A DNA stretch of 64,000 nucleotides from Dactylonectria macrodidyma (taxonomy: Eukaryota > Ascomycota > Sordariomycetes > Hypocreales > Nectriaceae). Under the pieces are notes generated by a model. That model was not told the origin of the DNA. It did no database searches and saw nothing but the letters and a program-made list of their open reading frames with translations. The DNA is taken from assembly GCA_020744425.1 (NCBI GenBank), contig JAGMUV010000022.1, forward strand, positions 434,001 through 498,000, given 5' to 3'. Of the stretch, positions 35,663 through 46,055 are shown in pieces. The position numbers were made by a program, and so were the translations under genes. The first letter of the stretch is position 1, and each line of letters opens with the position of its first letter.

Positions 35663-37004
35663 TTAGTATGATCCCAGGACTCGATCGACCATTTCGGCAG
35701 ATAGACCAAGGTATTCGGTAGGATCGAGCAGCTTTTCCAGAGCGGCTCGGTCCAGGACAGAAGAAATCTCCTGGGTCTCTACCAACAGATCGAGCAATGG
35801 CCGTCCGCTGACGATGGCTTGTCGGCTGATTTCATAGACCAGGTTATGGGCTCCCAGCCGGCCGAGATGAGGTGCCAGTCCCATCATCACGGCTTCAGCA
35901 CAGATTAGGCCATTGGTGATCTCCAAATTGGAACGCATGCGTGTGATGTCCACCTCCAGGCCTGTGATGGAGCACCTGTGCCTGCTGCAGGGCACCAGAG
36001 CTCAACAAGAAGATCTCGGGCACGGCAATCCATTCAGATACCCAGGGGCCGGTGGAGCGCTCGTGATCCTCGACCATGACGTCCAGAAGGGCCGCCACCA
36101 GTTGGCGTACCATAACCGTGCAGGCGTGGATGTAGTTGCAGGATATCGGATTACGCTTCTGCGGCATGGTGCTGCTGGAGCCGCGATCTTTAGTGTAGGG
36201 CTCGAAGGCCTCGCAGACCTCCGTTTGCATTAGCAGCTTCACATCTGTCGCAATCTTGCCCAGAGTCCCGGTCACCAGTCCCAAGAAGCAGCCGACCTCT
36301 GCAATGCGGTCGCGTGCGGTGTGCCAGGCAATTTCCGGTTGGCCCAATCCGAGTTCCGCCATTAGCCCTTCTTGAACTCTGAGTCCAGCGTCGCCCAGCG
36401 AAGCGAGCGTACCAGCAGCACCGCCAAACTCGCCTACAAGCACCCTCCGACGCAGTTCTGCTAGCCGCTGCTGGTGACGCTGGATGGCGGAGAGCCAGGT
36501 GGCAACTTTGTAGCCGAAGGTGATCGGGACCGCCTGCTGTAGGTTGCTGCGCCATGCCATTGGTGTATCGCGGTAACGGCGAGCGAGGCCAGCCAGAGAA
36601 TCGACTATTGCTTTTAGATCCTGCTCGACTAGAGCGAGTGCCTCTCGGATCTGCATGATGGTGGCTGTATCGGTGATATCCTGGGTGGTCGCTCCCCAAT
36701 GACAATATTCCCCAAAACCATCCGAGCAGACATCTACCAGCTGCTGGACTACTGGCAGGACGGGATAGCCGATCAACTCCGTTTGGATCTTCAGCTTTGC
36801 CATATCAATACTGTCGAGTGTGCATTTGGCTGCGATCTCATTGGCAGCGTGTTGGGGAATGAAACCAATTGTGGCCTGCACTTGCGCCAGTGCCGGCTCA
36901 ATATCAAGGTAACATAAACGATGCTCGTCCGTGAAGACGAGGCGCATCGCCTCCGAGCTGAAGATGTCGCTGAATATTGCAGAGTCGATTGCTGTGGACG
37001 CCAT
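35663..37004 (-). pseudogene. Fumarate-lyase-superfamily enzyme (bacterial-type CMLE/adenylosuccinate-lyase-like), one frameshift
   Basis: The frame from 37004 (ATGGCGTCC, good context) reads a class II lyase: HWGATTQDITDTA, FGGAAGTLASLGD, and the superfamily signature GSSSTMPQKRNP at residues 275-286. It continues to SSGALQQAQ near 35985, where it leaves frame. The rest (GLEVDITRMRSNLEITNGL, AEAVMMGLAPHLGR) continues one base out of phase to 35663. The break equals one extra base or two lost bases; the GT..AG space there is too short for an intron. Sequence features favour 3-carboxy-cis,cis-muconate cycloisomerase-like lyases, an elimination reaction in aromatic degradation, over true purine-pathway adenylosuccinate lyase. 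Fungal canonical CMLE is unrelated in fold, so this is an accessory, possibly transferred gene. Otherwise little decayed, so the lesion is recent or an assembly error. Confidence 0.75.
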
Positions 37005-37120
37005 TGGTATTTCCTCTTGCCTTCATTATCCTGGATCATTCCACCGTCGTCGCATCCAGTAAATGAACTCTTAAAGGCTGCACAGCGTGATCAAATAGAA
37101 TTACCATCCCCCACCACTTA

Positions 37121-38985
37121 GAGTGGGGACCCACAACACCGTCACCCCACGTCACCGTCACCCCTAAATGCCTCACATCGTGATGATGCCTTCAACTTCA
37201 CTCTGCGATTTCTCAACCAATATTGCATCAATTGACTAGCTATAACTGCCACTCAATAAACATCTTCTCCTTTTCTATTTGTGCAATTTCCAGCGCCTCC
37301 TTAAAAAGATCAGGCCCGTGAATCTCTTCAAAGCGTGCCTGCGCCATCGCAGCTTCATAACGAGCTGCTGCAATCTCTGGGATGGTTGCGAAGGCATCGT
37401 TAGGTTCGTAGTCAACAGCTTTCCGACCTGTGGCCTTATGCGAGGCATTATCTTTCTCGAGGAACTTAACCTTCTTTATCAGGGCTGTGATGAGGCCGTT
37501 CTTTCTCTCGAAGCCCCTCTCCATCTTCGAGATAATTGCTCGAAAGTCACGGTCAAGCTCATCTACATCACCATATAGCAGATTCACTAGAGATGTCAAG
37601 TCCCTAGCACTCTTTGGAGTCGTGAAAATATCAGGATGTTCGAATTTTCTCTTCCGGGGCGTCTTGGGGGGTGCAATCACTGCCGGGGGCTGCTCAGGTT
37701 CAACCACTTGGCTTATGACTCTCTCGGCATTAGTAGGCCATATTCCAGTTGCCCTGAAGCCGGACCGTATGTTCCGGTCTGTAAAAGCCTTCTCGCCGGC
37801 AACCTTATATGCGATAATAAAGCGTTGCTTTTGAATTGGGGCTGTGGTGTTGAAGGAAGCAAAGCCCCGCGTTTCCGTATGAAAATACGACTTTAAGGGC
37901 GAGAAAAGACCAACATCTAGGGGCTGTGAGATGTGTGATGAGTGTGCCGGTAGGTAAATAAGCTGGACCCTATTCAACCACGCCAAATACATGATCTCAA
38001 TAGTCACATGAGACTTGTGACCGTCGAGGATCAGGATCCGCCACAAGGACCGGTCCCGGGGCCGGGTTTCTTTGAGGAAAACCTGAAGAAACCACTTTTG
38101 GAAGACCCTAGTATTAGACCAGCCGGAAGGGGTGCATTCGTAAGCCCATTTGGGGATATCCTTGTCAGGAAACCATTGTCCCTGCAAGTTGAGGCCCGTA
38201 AACACCACACAGGGGGTCAGTCTGTTGCCGCCGGCACCCACACACTCGATGATAGAGACCCAGGTACGAGAATCGCTAGCTGAGACCGATGAATAGCTCG
38301 TAAGAGAGGTGCCGACCACTCGCCCGGCGTTCGTAGCACCTTCCGCGATGCCGTGCTCGTCAACGTTATAGATCCGGGCCCGGTGTAACACTGTTGATCT
38401 TGATCATATGATCAACCCGGTCAATGTGGTCCTTCAGAACATCTTTCGTAGTTGCCCGGGTTCTCACAGCTTCCATCTCTCTAGAGGGCTTCGTTTTTAT
38501 AGCCTCATGGCGTTCAATGAAGCGGGGGACCCAGTTGTGGCCGATGGGCTCGTCATCGCCGTTACACAGCTTATCATGAGCTGTGCAAAGGCACGGATTT
38601 GGCCGTAGCTAGGGGCCCGGCCGGCTGCCTCTTCTTGCAGGATCCATTTCACTAATTCAGCCTCTTGATCCCTTGATAGTCTTTGGGTCGGCTCCTTAGC
38701 CTCATGAATATCTACAGAGCCGGCAATCCGACCCTGTAGAGTCGTACGGCGGAGACCGTGGTCACTTGCGGCATTTGCGACTGTGTCATATTGAGCTTGC
38801 CGCATTGCAGATCTGAAGAGATATTCACGATCCTCATCCATCGTAGATGGTATGTCTAAAAGATTGGTCGATTTGGGCTTCAAATGGCTATGCAATAGCT
38901 GAGTTACAAGGGAGGGTTGTAATGCATGTAGGACGGAGCGGGGGTGACGGTGATGTGGGGTGACGGTGTTGTGAGTCCCCACCCC
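37121..38985 (-). mobile_element. Pogo/Fot1-type DNA transposon 1, TA target duplication
   Basis: TA flanks both sides (37119-37120, 38986-38987). Inverted ends of about 45 bp share GTGGGGAC.CACAACACC and GTCACCCCAC.TCACCGTCACCCC with few differences. One transposase frame lies inside on the minus strand. Length 1.87 kb fits Fot1-like elements. Confidence 0.85.
37240..38841 (-). pseudogene. Pogo-type transposase (DDE_1), two frameshifts
   Basis: It starts MDEDREYLFRSAMRQAQY with a psq-type helix-turn-helix and a Tc5-type HTH (QEAELVKWILQEEAAGRAPS). A frameshift near 38570 moves the frame to DEPIGHNWVPRFIERHEAIK, and another near 38395 to IYNVDEHGIAEG (first catalytic Asp). The core then stays open: ILDGHKSHVTIE (second Asp) and PAHSSHISQPLDVGLFSPLK (third Asp in LDVGLF), followed by a Lys-rich, coiled C-terminus to 37240. 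All three Asp are retained, but the frameshifts make this copy inactive unless they are sequence errors. Confidence 0.8.
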
Positions 38986-38987
38986 TA

Positions 38988-39221
38988 CCCGTCCGCCTAT
39001 TAGCCGCCACAGTGCGACGAGGATACGCACGGACCAGGAGGGCCACTCGAACTTGGCAATGTTTCGCGATGGGATCAGGTGATCAGCCTGGCGTACTGTT
39101 CAACGTGGAAGCCTCGAGTTTTTTTCCGAGATGAAAGTGTATGCGCCAAGAGCCATCAGATCTTTGCAGCTTTACCAACCATCTTGTCCTAGAATCTCTA
39201 CAATCTGTTGTTTCGGTAAAG
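38988..39221. promoter_or_regulatory. Short upstream region of the multi-Cys gene
   Basis: Only about 230 bp separate the pogo element from the ATG at 39222, so the element sits inside the likely promoter. No clear TATA box; TTTTTTTCCG at about 39119 precedes an in-frame upstream ATG at 39141. Confidence 0.3.
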
Positions 39222-40871
39222 ATGGCGTGCAGCTCCAGCTGGATCGGTCTAACCACTGCGCTACCGCTCGACCTGCAGCATGCGGCAGCAGACGTTGCCA
39301 AAGCTGTCTGGCGCGAGGTGGGTGGGATCGAGGTCAGTCAACTCGATCACTGGTGGCATGTCGCCCGATTGTCCTATATTGCCAGAGCAGACGGCTCGCC
39401 CGAAGCCCTCATCCTGAATTGTGTCGAGGGCGAGCCCGACCACCCCTCACAGTCGGCCGCGTACACGGTTGACATCATGCGGCGGCGAGTCAAGATCAAG
39501 AAAGGTCAGCAAGGCTATGCGTCGATACCTGCGGATTGTATCCCTCTACTCGACCGTATTCAAGAATGGGTCGAGCGGATCCCTGAGCGGAAGGAAGAAG
39601 CTCGTCGCAACCAGGAGAGAGCTCAGCGTGAAGCACAAGAGAGACAGCGGTTAGCAGAGCTAGAGCGACAGCGAGTGCGCGCCGCTGCCATCAAGGCCTA
39701 CGAGCATCGTCTAGCCGATTTTAAAGCGTCTCAGCCTGCGCCAGCCAAGAAGGTCAAATTAGAGGTCAAGCCTTCAGTGACGTCCGTATCCGGAGCGTGC
39801 CCAGACTGCGCGGCACCATTAGCGGCTTGCAAGAAGTGCGAACGGTTATCTTGTCCCCAGGCAGGCTGCAGTGGACAGGGAGTGGATCTGCTCTTACGAT
39901 GTCTCGATCACGACCACGAGATCTTCTGCGGCCCATGCCGCGAACAACAGCGCGTTGTCAACCCGCTCAAACCTCTTCTCGCAACCTGTTCTGCGTGCAA
40001 CGAAGTCTTATGCGCGGAACAGTTGCTCTTTTGCGACGGCAAAGAAGACGAGGACACTCCCGCTCACGACATTCGCGTCATCTGCTGTCTCTTCTGCCAA
40101 CAGGAGGCAGAGGAGGAGGGTGATTCTCTAATGTTCATCTGCATCGGTGACGCTTGTCCGGCTCGGCAAGCTAGTACTTCCCCCAAAGCATACGTATGCG
40201 ACGGGTGCGCCCAACTCTACGGCAGACGTTGCGAAGACCATCCGAGCGAGTGGTGGTGTGAGCGTGGCAAGTGCGCTGATCGAACACTGCCAGAATGCCC
40301 GTCTTGTGATCTGCCACTGTGTCCAACAATCCGCCACCAAGCTTGTGCCAAGTGCAAAGCTCCCAGCTCGTGCAAACGCTGCCTTCCGACACCAGCTGAG
40401 CCGGAGCGCTTAGGAGAATCCTCACGTGGCGAGAATGATGTCCCGTTGGATGTAGCCTCCAGGCCGACAGATGATATGGCCACGGCAGTTGACTCTCCTG
40501 GTACGGTCTCCCTGATTCCTTTACACTTCTGCAGTCGAGACTAATGGATAGGGATTTCAGTGATCAAGCACCCCATCGTCAAGCTCCATCGTGTTCAGTG
40601 CATCTGCGAAGAGTCATTTAGCTACTGCGCAGCACACAAAGATCTAGCTGGAGATTTGTCCTGTGAAGGTTGCCACGAGCCTATCTGTTCAAACTGTCTC
40701 CTCGTTGACGAGTGCAACAACGAAGAGTGTGGCGCTAAGCTAGATCTATGCGAAAATTGTTCCGACACCCTCAACGACTGCCCACAATGCGGCATGCCTT
40801 CGCTCGGAGAATATGACGGCTTGGAAGATTACGATTACTACTATAATCCTATGGGCGATGACCATTGGTAG
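39222..40871 (+). CDS. Multi-CxxC zinc-finger-like protein, two exons, family unknown
   Basis: Exon 1 is 39222-40500; the 60-nt intron 40501-40560 has GTACGG donor, GACTAAT branch and TTTCAG acceptor; exon 2 is 40561-40871. Product 529 aa. Residues 1-110 form a globular head (MACSSSWIGLTTALPLDL..). A charged coiled coil follows (RKEEARRNQERAQREAQERQ). Then about 50 cysteines come in CxxC/CxxxC pairs: CPDCAAPLAACKKCE, FCGPCREQ, CSACNEVLC, CLFCQQ, VCDGCAQL, CPSCDLPLC, CAKCKAPSSCKRC, then in exon 2 CICEES, CEGCHEPICSNC, CENCSDTLNDCPQCG. These suggest a chain of treble-clef/RING-B-box-like zinc sites. The tail is acidic and Tyr-rich. I do not recognise the family; an E3-like or scaffold role is only a guess. 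An upstream in-frame ATG at 39141 would add 27 residues. Intact frame. Confidence 0.75.
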
Positions 40872-42066
40872 CGTGGTGACAGGTAATCACAACGTCTCCG
40901 ACGGATGATATACCGGTAGTGTACCCCAGGATCGATGGTGCAAAGGTAACGGAAGCGCAAGTACTGTAGCAGCCAGGGCGGAGGAGACGGGTTATTTAAA
41001 AGCGGGCAGGTTGATGCGTCTTCTCTTTGTGCTTGTGTTTGTGCTTGTGCTAGTGGGCGATTAATGCGTGTCGCATGGATATTGATGGTACAGTAAGGTG
41101 GGCGTACTTTATGCAAGGGAATAAGACAGAACAGGAAAAATGGGTGATGGTAGGGAGGCAGGAATTTATTCACAGTTGTTCTTTAGTAAAGTCGATTCGG
41201 CGTTTGGAATAGCATCGACGTCGGGAGAAGGATCGGGCCTTAGACATAAGGTAACCAAGCAGACCCTCAAGGAGAATGCAGTGACCCCAGCCGGTAACTG
41301 CCTCGGTACAGCTCTTGCTGGTGGTTGGTCGCAGGGCTGCGTTAAGCGGCCTTTACCCCTCACTGCCTCGAGGCGGGCTTGCCAACGGGGAAGGGGCGGG
41401 GATCCTGAACCAACCTAAGGCACTTAGCCCTGAGGCTGTAGCAAAAAGTGTGGAAACAAAAAGGGTTACGCCCCAGAAGGCGATTGAGACTTATATTCAA
41501 CACTCCCGCCGGCTCAATAGGCTTCTGGCTCAGCGGCTCTTACTAAAGCTCTCCAGCGGCTCGTGCGGGGTCTGTCCAGGAAGAGAGGAGAGAGGAGAGG
41601 GCTTACCAAGCTTCTGCTACTGTTGGGGAGGTGGGTGTTCATTATTTCAAATGAAACGCCAGCCATCTTGGTTTTCCTTCCTGCTCTTCCTTCTCTATCT
41701 CCACCATTTCTACCACCTCCTCGTCCTAGTTTCCTTTCTCCTATGCGAATTCCTATCTCGTTTGTTTAATATTACCCTCCAAATCCTTTTCCATCAATGC
41801 TAAACGCCATACGATTGATTATCACTTCGTTTATACCCTTGTCACGTCAGTTCTCAGTCTAGACATACTATCCGTGTGTGCTACATGAACGTCATCAGAA
41901 ACTGCCTCAAAGGAAGCAGAAAGACAACGACATAACAACAATATTTTATTACACCCAAGGCTAAGCCAGACTTGCGTATTATGATATGCTAAAGTGATAT
42001 CACACTATGCTAAAGTGCTAAAGTGATATATATCACCGTAAATATATATCACACTTTTTTCAGCTA
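40872..42066. other. Intergenic, no gene recognised
   Basis: Frames here (e.g. 41315-41803) read as low-complexity or CT-rich translation with no family. AT-rich ATATATCAC repeats occur at about 42000-42055, just before the TA insertion site of the next element. Confidence 0.35.
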
Positions 42067-43927
42067 ACGTACTTGATAAGCATGCGCCGCATCCAAGTAT
42101 GCGCCGCACTTTTCCCTCTTACACTTAACTATCTACTTTATCAATCAAATCTCAACCACGAAGCATGCCACAGCAAAATACCGAAGCTAGAACGCTTCTC
42201 GCCCTTAAAGCCCTTCAAAATGACCCAAAACTAAGTATCCGACACGCCGCATCGATATACAAGGTAGATGAGCGAAGGCTACGTCGCCGACAGAATGGCA
42301 TTCAATCTCGACGCGATTGGATCCCCCAATCGCGTCGACTAACCGATTTAGAAGAGCAGATCATTGTTCAATTCATTCTCGACCTGGATTCGCGAGGATT
42401 TCCCTTGCGACTGCGTGGTGTTGAAGAAATGGCTAACTGACTGCTCGCTGACCGCGACGCGTCACTAGTTGGCAAGCGCTGGGCTTCAAACTTCGTCAGG
42501 CGACACCAAGAGCTTAAGACGCGTTTTTTTTTATAAATACGACTATCAGAGGGCTAAATGCGAAGATCTGACTATTATTCGCAACTGGTTTAGGCTCGTG
42601 GAGAACACAATCGCGAAGTATGGTATCGACCTCGCTGATATCTACAACTTTGACGAGACTGGCTTTATAATGGGCCTTATTACAAGTAGAATGGTCATTA
42701 TAGGCGCAGAAAGGCGTGGAAATCCGAAATCAGTACAGCCTGGAAACCGGGAATGGGTTACGGCCATTCAGGCAATTAATGCAGAAGGCTGGGCGATCCA
42801 GCCGTTTATTATGGTTGCGGGCCAATATCACCTCGCCAACTAGTACCAAGAAAGCAACCTCCCAGGCGATTGGGCTATTGCGACGACTTAAAATGGCTGG
42901 ACCGACAATGAGACGGGTCTTGAGTGGCTCAAGCACTTCAATCAGCACACAAAGGATCGATTGATCGGTCACTATCGTCTTCTGATCCTCGATGGGCATG
43001 AAAGTCACTACTCCGTCGACTTTGAGAAATATTGTGAGGAGAATTAGATCATTACGCTTTGCATGCCGCCTCATTCGTCTTATCTACTTCAGCCTCTTAA
43101 TATCGGGTGCTTTGGGCCGCTTAAAACAGCCTATGGTCGAGCAATTGAGCAATTGATCAGATGCTCTATAACCCACGTTTCCAAGACTGAGTTCTTCCCA
43201 GCCTTCTACGCTGCCCACGCAGCCGCTATGACAAGGAGTAATATTGAAGGAGGTTTTCGAGGGGCCGGACTTGTTCCCCTAAACCCAGAAAATGTCATAT
43301 CAAAGCTTGATGTGCAGCTACGGACTCCAACACCGGCTGCAGAGGAGGTCGGCCTCCCTGACCCTTGGGTCTCGAAGACCCCAAAGACAGTGCTTGAGGC
43401 CAGTTCTCAGTCTGAATACCTTAAAAGACGAGTAAGAAGACATCAGAGCAGCTCTCCAGCATCAATTCTTGAGGCGCTTGAGTCATTCACTAAGGGAATA
43501 AAGGCAATAATGCATCAGATGGCATTATTGAAGTCTGAGGTCCAGATTCTTCGACAGGCAAATGAGACTCTTAGCAAGCGGCGTAGAGCGAAAAGAACCC
43601 GCCTACGTAAAGGAGGGAAGATGACTTTAGATGAGGGGAGGGATGAGATGGACCAGAGAGATGTTGATGCGCAGGTAGTGGCTGAATCGTCGAGAAGTGG
43701 TGGTCGACGGAGGTCGGCGCTGCCGAGGGAAAGGCGCTGTGGAAATTGTGGAAAGACTGGTCATAATATAAGGACCTGTCAAGTTGTAATTGAGACTTCT
43801 GGAGAAGAGTATAACGATTAGTTTTAATTAATTTGATGTTTTGTTGTGGTTTTATTGAGGTTTTAATCTTGAAGGTGAGGAAAAGTGCGGCGCATACTTG
43901 GATGCGGCGCATGCTTATCAAGTACGT
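42067..43927 (+). mobile_element. Pogo-type DNA transposon 2, perfect 49-bp inverted repeats, TA duplication
   Basis: The 49-bp ends at 42067-42115 and 43879-43927 are exact inverted copies (outer end ACGTACTTGATAAGCATGCG). Each end contains two ATGCGCCGCA motifs. TA lies at 42065-42066 and 43928-43929. The interior is a transposase with several stops. Perfect ends with a dead gene suggest mobilisation in trans or a very recent loss. Confidence 0.9.
42165..43821 (+). pseudogene. Pogo-type transposase with zinc knuckle, inactivated
   Basis: The N-terminal HTH (KLSIRHAASIYKVDERRLRR) is followed by TGA (42438, CGA expected), a frameshift in a T9 tract near 42530, IYNFDETGF (first Asp), TAG at 42841 (Trp expected), TAA near 42890, LILDGHESHYS (second Asp), TAG near 43045 and 'PLNIGCFGPLK', where Asn replaces the third catalytic Asp (GAT to AAT). 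The last 252 codons are open and include a coiled coil, a basic stretch (KRRRAKRTRLRK) and a CCHC knuckle CGNCGKTGHNIRTC. Most lesions are C-to-T or G-to-A, as RIP produces. Confidence 0.85.
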
Positions 43928-44333
43928 TACCCAAGAATGTATATTAGTGGATCTCTGCTCGATGCGCAGAGCAAAGACCGAGTTATTCCTATTCAGATCT
44001 TAGCCCAGAGACGACGTCTCTTAACCCTTGCTTAGCGCATTAATCCCTGTCATTTGACGGTTCCGACCTGACCCGAGCCATTCCGTACGATCTCGCCAGG
44101 TATCTGGGCAATGTACGAACTACCCCATAGATAAACTATAGCATGCCTACTTACAAACTCCAGTGACTTCGCCGACCGATACCCCAACACCGAAGTCATT
44201 GGCAAAAAGTTATTCTTCGGTTAATATCCTCCCTAGCAATCAAGGTGACGGAGAATTGGCTGACAAAAACTTGGGCATGGAGATCATGTTTTCCTCTGCG
44301 CATCATCATCCGCGCGCTGGCCAAATCCTTCTG
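43928..44333. other. Spacer between pogo element 2 and the HET gene 3' end
   Basis: No gene recognised; this is 3' flank of the HET gene on the minus strand. A plus-strand frame (44163-44975) is antisense to HET. Confidence 0.35.
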
Positions 44334-46055
44334 TCAGGCTGGTTTTCGTGCGATATCACGCTGTCTCACAATGATCATGAAAGTGCGGTTGTAAGTCGAC
44401 CGGCCGAATTGCAGAACCGTTGGCTCCGCCTCGACGGTTATGGAGATGCGGTGAATCTTGGAATTATTTGCCGAGTCCGGAATATCGACCTGTTTCGGCA
44501 TCTTCTCGTCCTGAAGACTCCCTTCCTCATCAGAGTAGTTCGAAAATACGAAGTCTTGGGCAATGGAGGCTTTTTCGATCTCGTGAGGATTATGGCCGGA
44601 GAGGAATATGTCGTCTATGTGGTTCGACACTGCTTTTGGTGCTTGGCCCTGCCTATATACCATCGCCCATGGCTCTCGATCTTCGGGTCTTTTGCACAGG
44701 TCGCCTTGTATTCCGTATATGACGGCAAGATTGGTCGTGCTTGCTGCGTTTGCTTCGAGGCCGCAACTAGTGTGTATCGGGAATATGTGGAAAGAGATGA
44801 AGCTTCCTCTGGTATTGACAACCCGCTCAACGACGCCAACCGAAGGTGCGGTGGAAGAGCGTTTGGAGATGATCAAAATCTTTGTCTGGATGTGCATGGT
44901 TTCTATTTCTTCTTGCGACAAAACCATCGTGATGTATGTCGGATTTGGAGGCGAGGACATCCAGCCTCCCCGTGAGTCTGAACGGTGGAGCACCCTCGGA
45001 GACCATCTGACGTAGGTTGATCCATATCTCCAGAGGTAGATCCCAATCCACTTGGGCGCGAAATGAGTTTCCGGACTGCTTTCAACGCAGTCTAGTCCCA
45101 AGATCAGACCATTATTAGTTCTGTCCAGTTCTCGGAGCTCCGTTGGTATCAGGTTTTTCTCAATTCGAAGGCCCCTGTTTGTGAGGGTAAAGTCAGTCTG
45201 GAGCTGTAGTCTCTCTAGTGGAGACTTTAAATGTCGGCAGCGGAGGAATTCTCGTGGCGAATGCGCAAAGATTCCTCGGAAACGAAAGTCGTCAGCCTCG
45301 GTCTGTTGCCATGCGAAGAGACTCAGATCATTGGTTGACCTGGCGATTTCCTCTTGCAGCCGAACGAAGGCTTTCTGCCCTTCCCCATACAGAAGGGGCA
45401 TGTTGACATCGAAGATGCCAAGAAGACTGTATGCAATGTCCTCGATCCGGGATGTGCTCCGAAGAGCTGCCCAAGATAGTCGCCTGCCGACAGGAATAGC
45501 GGGTAGACACGCTGAATTTTTGAGTACCTTGCTGTCGATGCCAGTTATTTCGCTTAAAACGCGCTGGAGACTTTCCTTGGTCCCGAAAATCTCCCAAGAG
45601 CTATCGCAGAAGTGAACTCGCCGTGGAGCGATCAATTCTTGCAGCGTCCAACCCCTGGAGAACCACCGACACTGGGCCAGACTCTTTTGGACCTCCGTCT
45701 CGATGAATTGCCCGGGTTTAATTTCAAAGTCAGCGAGGTACACAAGGCAGAATGACGAGTCCCTGTACCAAGCAAACATTGAGTTGATGGCTTCGCTAAG
45801 CTCTGTGCTACTTGTCTTGTCGATGCAACAGGTATCAACCCAGGCATATGCTACCGGGGGTTCCGCAGCCTGGGCAAGACGACAGGTCATCTCGATTTTC
45901 GGCCAACCCGCCTTATGTTGGGCAATCGGCTTGTCTGACAAGTCCTGAAATTTGACTTCCCCCTCGCCCCAAGTATGGGAGAGGATCACGTAGTCGACCA
46001 CTGTTGCATCTGAGAAGAACTCTAGCTGTAGCGTCTCTGTGTTGATAAGCCACAT
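44334..46055 (-). CDS. HET-domain heterokaryon-incompatibility protein
   Basis: Single uninterrupted frame of 573 aa starting MWLINTETLQLEFF, a standard start for this class. The HET domain covers about residues 20-165: VILSHTWGEGEVKFQDL, AYAWVDTCCIDKTSSTELSEAINSM split across the conserved W-D-CCIDK block, CLVYLADF and RWFSRGWTLQELIAP. Conserved downstream landmarks follow (RRLSWAALRSTSRIEDIAYSLLGIFDVNMPLLYGEG). The remainder is a beta-rich region without NACHT or WD40 repeats, so this is the NLR-less HET type. Such proteins act in the cytosol in allorecognition cell death. No stops despite RIP damage in neighbouring elements, suggesting selection or location outside RIP reach. Confidence 0.92.
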   Translation of the reverse strand: MWLINTETLQLEFFSDATVVDYVILSHTWGEGEVKFQDLSDKPIAQHKAGWPKIEMTCRLAQAAEPPVAYAWVDTCCIDKTSSTELSEAINSMFAWYRDSSFCLVYLADFEIKPGQFIETEVQKSLAQCRWFSRGWTLQELIAPRRVHFCDSSWEIFGTKESLQRVLSEITGIDSKVLKNSACLPAIPVGRRLSWAALRSTSRIEDIAYSLLGIFDVNMPLLYGEGQKAFVRLQEEIARSTNDLSLFAWQQTEADDFRFRGIFAHSPREFLRCRHLKSPLERLQLQTDFTLTNRGLRIEKNLIPTELRELDRTNNGLILGLDCVESSPETHFAPKWIGIYLWRYGSTYVRWSPRVLHRSDSRGGWMSSPPNPTYITMVLSQEEIETMHIQTKILIISKRSSTAPSVGVVERVVNTRGSFISFHIFPIHTSCGLEANAASTTNLAVIYGIQGDLCKRPEDREPWAMVYRQGQAPKAVSNHIDDIFLSGHNPHEIEKASIAQDFVFSNYSDEEGSLQDEKMPKQVDIPDSANNSKIHRISITVEAEPTVLQFGRSTYNRTFMIIVRQRDIARKPA